From Perkinsus olseni (lineage: Eukaryota; Perkinsozoa; Perkinsida; Perkinsidae), in the NCBI GenBank assembly GCA_013115135.1, contig JABANP010000870.1, positions 1 through 13,858 on the forward strand: 13,858 nucleotides of DNA, written 5' to 3'. Below the pieces are notes generated by a model that did no database searches, was not told the origin of the DNA, and worked only from the letters and a program-made list of their open reading frames with translations. Positions 8,773 to 13,858 of the stretch are shown one piece after another (position 1 is the stretch's first letter; each line of letters begins with the position of its first letter). A program made the translations under genes and the position numbers.

Positions 8773-9168
8773 TCAGATTCCCAACTTCAGAGTCTGATGA
8801 TCCGACTCTGATCTAAGCTCCATCCCTTGATGAGAGTCTTCTGCGGTGACTCTTCTCACCTGATCACTTCCGAACTGCAGAGCCGACGACGTGAAGATCG
8901 CAGAGCCGCGCAAGAAGACCCTGATGTCGCGCGCGTACACATCGCACCCTGCACAAACTGTCCAATGATGATTTGTAACGGACGAAATTCGGAATCGCCT
9001 CGTGGCCTGCCGAACATGGCTACTCACAGATGCCATCTCGGTAACTCCATAGGGAGCTGATGCTGTAGAGGATGAGCCGGCGACGTTCTCTACTTTAATG
9101 GAACAGGAACCACGGGCTACAACGGGGCAGTTGAGGGTGGTGACGCACAAGCTGGCGCACTTGCCCAC
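8773..9168 (-). CDS. Possible cysteine-rich coding segment or exon, doubtful
   Basis: A minus-strand frame with a cysteine-rich beginning (GKCASLCVTTLNCPVVA at its 5' end, further Cys at residues 22 and 71-74). The frame stays open upstream to about 9258 with another Cys but no ATG, and the first 60 codons mostly end in G or C as coding DNA here does. No known family is recognised and the last 50 residues look arbitrary. It could be an internal exon of an unannotated gene or chance. Palindromes fall at its 3' end (8788-8810) and just upstream (9187-9207), which argues for non-coding DNA. Confidence 0.2.
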   Translation of the reverse strand: MGKCASLCVTTLNCPVVARGSCSIKVENVAGSSSTASAPYGVTEMASVSSHVRQATRRFRISSVTNHHWTVCAGCDVYARDIRVFLRGSAIFTSSALQFGSDQVRRVTAEDSHQGMELRSESDHQTLKLGI

Positions 9169-9513
9169 ACAAACGTGACGTGCTCTGAGGAGATGCTCTG
9201 TCTCCTCGTGACCTATGCTCCGGTCAGCATCTTTCGACGACTTCGACCGGTGACATTCTCATCTATCCGAACTCAGGAACCTAACTGAACCGCAGAAGAG
9301 GAGTAGAAGTATACTGATGCCGTTGTCGTCCTGCTCACTATGATGGCGGCAGTGGGGTCAAACTGGTGAGGAGATGATGATGCGTGTTACACGCACGCGC
9401 ATTTCCCCCGCGGAACACGGGATAGCCGCGCGATGGCTTGAAGACTGATTGGGAAAGCGGATTCGGGTAAACCTTTACATGATTGCGTTGTTGTGGACCT
9501 ATCGTAGGGAGTT

Positions 9514-9532
9514 ATATAAACTCAGTTTATAT
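9514..9532 (+). repeat. 19-bp palindrome before the peptidase start
   Basis: ATATAAACT-C-AGTTTATAT is a perfect 9/1/9 palindrome ending 8 nt before the ATG at 9541. It is AT-rich and includes TATATAAA, so it could also contribute a TATA-like element, although that would sit very close to the start codon. The small-peptide gene has a hairpin in the same relative position. Confidence 0.8.
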
Positions 9533-9540
9533 TTAAGACG

Positions 9541-12242
9541 ATGCGCTTGCTCCGCCTTTTCTCGGTTACCATCTGGTGGGTGTCGAAGTCCCTCGTCCAA
9601 GGCCAACCCCCTGATTCCGAAAAAAATGGGACCAAGCTTGCCGCGATGAGACGCAGCGTGAAGACTCCTACTGTATGTTCTACAAGGTGGGACCTGGTGC
9701 GGTGTGTCACGGCAGTCATCCCCCATTCCCTGCGGCCCCTGCGAACACGTCTAATATACCGACACCGCCAATCCCTGCTGTGGACGAGTGCGCTCTCCTC
9801 GACCCAGCGAGGGGTCAGACGGTCCAAGAGCATCTTGCTGACGATGCCAATAAGGATTACATATGGGCCAAGGCAGAGGATGTTAGCAGGTGTCTCAACA
9901 GTCTGACCATCACCAACTTCAACGCTCTCTTCACCCTCCACAATCTGAAGTACGGCTTGACTGAGACCTACGCCTTCACGGATGTCGCCAACGGGCTGAA
10001 CAAATCCATTCAGTCCAACACCTGCGGATTCAAACTCCATTCTCTTGATGTTGACATTAAGGGATCCATTGATGACAAGATAAGGGAGTTCGCAGATGTG
10101 TTGGACCCGATGACCCCGGCGGAGCGAAGAAAGTTCTTTAGTGAGAGCATCCCAGCGGCTCCCTTCCACTTCGCTCTACAGCGCGAATTGAGTCGTTTGA
10201 ACGACGCCCACACACGGTATGATACGCCCTACAGAGACTTCTACTATGTGCTGCCCATTCGCTTTGAATCGCGCATGCGTGACGGAGCTCAGGCGATAAC
10301 TCTCGGTTTCCCGGACTTGGACGAGTCGTATTATCCCCTCATCTACGGCACACCGGTGACTAAGCACAAGGAGGGTGATGTTATCGTGGAGGTGGATGGG
10401 AAGCCTGTTCTTCAGTGGATGCAGGATGCTGTCTCCGAGAGCGGCCCCTATTTGGGAATCTACCAGGGCCCCCTCCAGAGACTCAACAATCACTTTTTCG
10501 TGAGCTCCGCCGTAGACAGGGACCTGCGTTTATTTCAGCCCCCAGAAGGACCACACTATGTTACTTATGATGACGGGTCTACAGAGACGATAAATTGGCT
10601 TGGGCGGTTGAGCGACTACAGCAAATCCGCTGGAGCCGATGTCATCACCGCGCAGTTCTACAACGTGCTGACCAACTGGAATCCTCTCTTCCAGAGGACG
10701 GTGAAGTTCGAGACCGAGTTCTACCAGAAGGAGGGTGACACTCTGTGGGATTTTGCTGGAGACTTCTCAGCTGGCGACTACGATAACGAGATGTTAGACG
10801 ACATTTTAGCCCACAAGGTTGATAGCCGAGTTGATGATGTGCTCTTTGGGACAAAGACTCCCGTGACTCAAGAAGATAAGTGGATCAAGGGAACCGGCTA
10901 CCAATATTCATTGTTAGATGACACTGTGGTTGTCAGTGTCCCAGACTTTGTCCCCGGGGGTGGAGAATTCTCTCTACCGGCAGTCGTCTACGAGAACTTC
11001 TCGGAAGTCCAAGACTTTGCTCGGCAGCACAACGTGACTCGAATATTATTCGACGTCTCTACCAATGGTGGTGGATATGTCATCTCAACTTTCGCTCTGC
11101 AATGGTATATAGTACCCAACGTGGATGAAGTTTGTGTCCCTCTCGTTCGACACATGACGGATAACTGGATATCTTGGGTATCCTCTTTTGGTGTTAACTA
11201 CAATCAGACTATCGACAACTTCTTCAGCGAGAATGTCGATAAGGTCGGAGACCCTGCCTTCATCCATGAGAGGTTCCAACAGCTGTACCTCCTCCTCAAC
11301 TACGCCGATCAGTTGCTCTCCGACGCAGAGACAGCACAGAATTCTCGAGTGGAGAACATCGAGGTACCGCGTCTGAAGAAGATCGAGGAGGGCATATTAT
11401 CACAGAGCACGGCTGCTCAACGGGCGAGGCTCTTCAAAATCTTCCTCAAGGAAAGGCTCTTCCTGAATGCCTCAACAGCGGTGGGTTCGGAATTGGCTCC
11501 GCAGTATGGCTGGTACCTCTTTGATAACGAAGAGCTGATGAATCCCAAAACTCGCAAGCCTTTCGACCCTCCACTGAGTCAGTTCACCAACTATCGAGTC
11601 CTCCCGTGGGGTAAGCCTTCGAACTACTCTGCTACCAGTGTTTTTGGGTTCTGCTATGATATTCTTGAGAATGTTATGCCGAACCTCGTTCAGCCAAGCT
11701 ACGATGCTGAGTACTGGACAGAGGTCGCCTTCGTGACGGATGGCAACTGCGGTTCCGCCTGCTCTTTATTTACGCAGACTTTACAGCTCACAGGTGCGGC
11801 GACTGCCTTCACCTTCGGTGGCCTAAAGGATCAGGCGATGGACGTCGCCTCCTTTGGAGGTGGAGACGTTCTGGAATATGACAATACCTCCCCTAGGCTG
11901 AATATCGCCAGTCATCTCGGCTACTGGGCTACGTTCGGAGAGTCTGACTGGTCCAAGAGGCATACCAACACTTGGGTCAACAGGCCAATACCATTCCCCA
12001 ATAGTGCTAGAGCTCGATACACGTGGGATATGGATACACCAACATCCCAGCTTGGGCCACAATCTCTACCTCGACAATTCTACATTATACCACCGCATAA
12101 GCAGTTGAATATGTGGGCTCGTAACCTCGATGAGAGGGCGGCTATCCACGAGGAGATTGTCAGCATCAAGAACTGGACTCATTTGAGGATGAATCCACAG
12201 TTCCCAAATCTCGGCGACTGTCCGGTCTATCACAAGGCTTGA
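9541..12242 (+). CDS. Secreted S41-family (CPAF-like) serine peptidase, with an apparent frame change near its N-terminus
   Basis: The start at 9541 gives a signal-peptide-like leader (basic start, then a hydrophobic stretch to about residue 21). The body lies in another frame, open from 9615 to the TGA at 12240-12242; its first ATG is 9675 (855 residues). Numbering from that ATG: LNDAHT contains the likely catalytic His179 (10209-10211); GDVIVEVDGKPV (from 10374) looks like a PDZ-type substrate-binding segment; ILFDVSTNGGG (from 11043) is the S41 core strand; DGNCGSAC contains the likely nucleophile Ser694 (11754-11756). Glu756 lies 62 residues after the serine, near the Ser-to-Glu spacing known for CPAF, so it may complete the triad. 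Several N-X-S/T sites and many cysteines suit a secreted protein. Expected role: extracellular cleavage of unfolded or specific proteins; substrate unknown. The gene is otherwise uninterrupted. Alternatives to a frameshift are a short intron or a start nearer 9675 without a signal peptide. Confidence 0.82.
9615..9636 (+). other. Frame-change zone in the peptidase gene (A7 run)
   Basis: The leader frame from 9541 and the body frame, open only from 9615 because of a TGA at 9612-9614, overlap around an A7 run (9620-9626). The body frame already reads as protein here, including Cys codons before the ATG at 9675. A one-base length difference in the run would account for the break; a GT-AG intron (for example from about 9579 to 9636) is the main alternative. 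Confidence 0.6.
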
Positions 12243-12327
12243 GCCTTTAGTAGTGGCACGACTGTAGTCCCGTCCATACACGATCTCGCTCACGACCCGT
12301 ACTAACCCGGGGCTCGTGACAATTTCT
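12243..12327. other. Short 3' flank of the peptidase gene
   Basis: 85 bp between the stop codon and the start of repeat copy B. No recognisable poly(A) signal or other site was seen. Confidence 0.5.
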
Positions 12328-12485
12328 GTTTTTAGTGCTGCACCATTTTTTCAGTTATTAAGAGAGTATTGGCCGAAGATGGCTCAGAGATCTTTTATTC
12401 GCCCCTATTCCTCAAGGGCGATTATACATTACCTCTTTCGCTCGAGCACCAGCGTAGGATCTGGGTTAGAGGCCCTCGAGTCTTA

Positions 12486-12504
12486 TGACAAGAAGTTCTT
12501 GTCA
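12486..12504. repeat. 19-bp palindrome specific to copy B
   Basis: TGACAAGAA-G-TTCTTGTCA, a perfect 9/1/9 palindrome, lies just before the anchor at 12510. Copy A goes from GAGGCCATCGACTTGGAAG (5711-5729) into the same anchor without it. Confidence 0.88.
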
Positions 12505-12534
12505 AGAACGGCTCTTGCGTTACTTAGTGATCAG

Positions 12535-12651
12535 GAGCCCAAGGCTCAAATGATTATTCGTTGTGGGAGGGCATCAGGGGTCAGCGATTGTCGTGGCCAA
12601 TTGGGAGACTCCGATCTAGTTGTAGCGCCTGTCGCTAGTAGCGGAGCGCTA
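12535..12651. repeat. Short palindromes inside copy B
   Basis: GAGCC-CAA-GGCTC (12535-12547), then the overlapping pair CGCTA-G-TAGCG (12633-12643) and TAGCG-GAG-CGCTA (12639-12651), which share TAGCG and are exclusive alternatives. The copy A counterpart of the pair is only partly palindromic. Confidence 0.7.
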
Positions 12652-12769
12652 TTATCTGTTCGGCCTGGGGCCATGGCAAATCACGCTCTAAAAGCTAGAG
12701 TTCTGGAGTAATCGGACAGTACTACGGCGGGCCGCGGTCGTCGCCGTGGCGTCGCTTCAAAGGCACGGC

Positions 12770-12991
12770 TCTTGACAACCTGTCAAGAACAACTGTTGGA
12801 AAAGGGACATATTATGTCCCTCGGCGGCATGAGGGCCTAATTATTAGGCCCCGATAGGCCCGGCCTATCAGGCTCGGGCGCAACCGGCAATTACCCAGCG
12901 AGTACAGCGACTGCAAATCGGGTTCTTGAGATCGCATCTGATGCGATCTTGAGGATGCGACGCATCGTCAGGAGTCTTGAAGTTCAAGACT
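12770..12991. repeat. Array of seven perfect palindromes, most of 17-21 bp
   Basis: In order: TCTTGACA-ACC-TGTCAAGA (12770-12788), AGGGACATA-T-TATGTCCCT (12803-12821), GGGCCTAAT-T-ATTAGGCCC (12833-12851), GATAGGCC-C-GGCCTATC (12853-12869), 9/3/9 with arms AGATCGCAT/ATGCGATCT (12929-12949), GATGCG-A-CGCATC (12954-12966) and AGTCTTGAA-G-TTCAAGACT (12973-12991). Four are exactly 19 bp. Their sequences are unrelated; only the symmetry and size recur. No coding frame explains them. Confidence 0.9.
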
Positions 12992-13118
12992 TGAACGCAC
13001 TGTGTCTCCTACTCGAAAAGTCCGACGCCTACCTCTCACCAGTCTTTCCGAGTCTCACTTATTCGAGGCCCGTTCTTGGAGGCCATCCCGGAAGAGCACA
13101 TCTATACCATTCAGAAGC

Positions 13119-13348
13119 CTATTTGGCGGATAAGGCCGCCTATATGGGGGTCGAGGATTTCACGTTGGCGGGTTGAGACAGCAAATTGGCGGATAGGGTC
13201 GAGATGAGGGGATACAATTGGCGGATAAGGAGTCATTCTAGCGGCAGGCCTCAAATAGGGAAATCAATTTAGCGAATAAGGCCCTCAATTTCATCATTAA
13301 GGAAGTCAATTTCGCCGATAAAGACATCAATTTCGCGGATCAACTCTG
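13119..13348 (+). repeat. 21-bp repeat family, core CAATTT-x-GCGGATAAGG
   Basis: Four contiguous 21-bp units start with CAATTT at 13265, 13286, 13307 and 13328. Related single units occur at 13119-13139, 13182-13202 and 13215-13235 in the left arm and, inverted, in the right arm. The units diverge most after the first six bases. They could be terminal binding sites for a transposase supplied elsewhere, or simple slippage products. Confidence 0.8.
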
Positions 13349-13364
13349 ACCTGGGATTTTCGGG

Positions 13365-13390
13365 CGTGTAACTCCGCACGGAGTTACACG
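13365..13390. repeat. Perfect 12-bp stem hairpin in the foldback spacer
   Basis: CGTGTAACTCCG and CGGAGTTACACG flank a two-base CA centre. It stands immediately before the right arm, giving a hairpin nested within the larger foldback. Confidence 0.9.
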
Positions 13391-13534
13391 GTGCCGCTAG
13401 AATGACTTCCTTATCCGCCAATTGTATCCCCTCATCTCGACCCTACCGCCAATTTGCTGTCTCAACCCGCCAACGCGAAATCCTCGACCCCCATATAGGC
13501 GGCCTTATCCGCCAAATAGGCTTCTGAATGGTAT

Positions 13535-13858
13535 TTGAAGGTCAATTTATTGGGCAAGTTCAACAAGTGAACGAGTGATCATGTGTGTTCGGTTGGTTTA
13601 TGTTATCGCGCGGTGTCCTTCATTACATGGGGACTTTACCTGAACCCACCCGCCCACACCGTTAGTTATGTTGGCTGGGAGGCATGAGCAGAAAGGCGAG
13701 GTACGATGTACCTTAATTGTGGTACGTGTCAGAAAACTGACACAAATCAGAAATGGTCAAGAAATACCAAACCTCGCCCAACTCATGCGGAGCGAAACAT
13801 CCAGTCTACGGGTTTGCAGTTGCGTGTTCGTTGACGGGGCACCTAGGCGTGTTCAGCC
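13535..13858. other. Gene-free right edge with two hairpins
   Basis: No coding frame of note. Palindromes: AGGTAC-GAT-GTACCT (13699-13713) and GTGTCAG-AAAA-CTGACAC (13726-13743). Otherwise nothing recognisable. Confidence 0.6.

Larger units (their letters stand above)
6919..9513. other. 2.6-kb gene-poor stretch rich in short perfect palindromes
   Basis: No confident gene, RNA gene or transposase frame. Besides the clusters listed separately, palindromes include: 7009-7023 (CTTTTT-ACT-AAAAAG), 7210-7227 (AGTTGA/TCAACT), 7319-7335 (CCAAAG/CTTTGG), 7457-7473 (ACTGATA-CAA-TATCAGT), 7667-7681 (CCCATT-GGC-AATGGG), 8128-8140 (GGAGAT-A-ATCTCC), 8282-8296 (ATCACGG-G-CCGTGAT), 8403-8415 (GCCTA-CGG-TAGGC), 8484-8498 (TTGTTG-CAG-CAACAA), 8701-8729 (9-bp arms, 11-nt loop), 8788-8810 (CAGAGTC/GACTCTG), 9187-9207 (GAGGAGA/TCTCCTC) and 9381-9395 (TGCGTGT-T-ACACGCA). 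A plus-strand frame around 8316-8516 looks weakly protein-like and could be an exon, but nothing confirms it. Confidence 0.7.
12328..13040 (+). repeat. Dispersed degenerate repeat, copy B
   Basis: Collinear relative of copy A at 5530-6190, with the anchors given there. Similarity is clear to 12721 and fades beyond; a further block near 13003-13025 (GTGTCTCCTACT with GTGTCCTACT at 6161-6170) suggests it reaches about 13040. A frame at 12316-12711 spans it, but the peptide similarity to copy A switches frame (E-x-LLRY from one frame, ASGV-x-DCR and MANHAL from another), so the frame is probably a relic rather than a gene. It contains palindromes missing from copy A. Confidence 0.8.
13104..13534. 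mobile_element. Foldback element with 143-bp inverted arms
   Basis: Arm 13104-13246 is the reverse complement of 13392-13534 with three differences: one substitution and two single-base indels. Arms start ATACCATTCAG and end CTGAATGGTAT. The 145-bp spacer (13247-13391) holds tandem repeats and a 12-bp-stem hairpin. It encodes no transposase, so a non-autonomous foldback or MITE-like element is the best reading; no clear target-site duplication is seen at the edges (CACATCT left, TTGAAGG right). A local inverted duplication is the alternative. The near-identity of the arms suggests recent origin or gene conversion. Confidence 0.85.

Noticed and set aside
9522..10169. 215-codon minus-strand frame
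   Set aside because: It is antisense to the peptidase N-terminal region, whose plus-strand reading is clearly coding.
12949..13176. 75-codon plus-strand frame
   Set aside because: It spans palindromes and enters the foldback arm; its sequence is explained by repeats.
13119..13348. Possible CRISPR-like repeat array
   Set aside because: Units are contiguous and divergent with no unique spacers, and they sit inside a foldback element.

Overview
This is a nuclear-type eukaryotic window: a long retrotransposon reading frame, widely spaced secreted-protein genes, and repeat-rich gene-free DNA, with no bacterial operons, rRNA or tRNA. The gene types would fit a parasitic protist of the Perkinsus kind. 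That assignment is inference only, because no species marker such as a spliced leader was found.

Left third (1 to about 5530): a retroelement block. One uninterrupted frame, already open at the left edge and ending at 4601, encodes a Gag-protease protein: an SR-rich basic tract, a Gag core, three CCHC zinc knuckles and a retropepsin-like domain with DTGAD, followed by a long acidic tail. No reverse transcriptase, RNase H or integrase was recognised in the window. About 770 bp later a second short frame starts with MVVTRS, as many Gag proteins do, and runs straight into an unrelated repeat.

Middle (about 5530 to 9540): mostly gene-free. It begins with copy A of a degenerate dispersed repeat whose copy B lies at about 12328-12721 (similarity probably extends to about 13040). 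It also holds a 63-codon frame for a small secreted cysteine-rich peptide (6727-6918) and a very dense set of short perfect hairpins (typically 5-9 bp stems around 1- or 3-nt centres).

Right third (9541-12242): a secreted S41-family, CPAF-like serine peptidase of about 900 codons. Its signal-peptide start lies in a different frame from its body, with the switch in or near an A7 run at 9620-9626. Downstream come repeat copy B, an array of 17-21 bp perfect palindromes (12770-12991), and a foldback element with 143-bp inverted arms (13104-13534) carrying 21-bp tandem repeats.

The most unusual signal is the palindromes. They are abundant in non-coding DNA, I noticed none comparable in the two long coding frames, they do not share sequence with one another, and comparing copies A and B shows that several are present in one copy and absent from the other. 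They therefore behave as structure-defined insertions.
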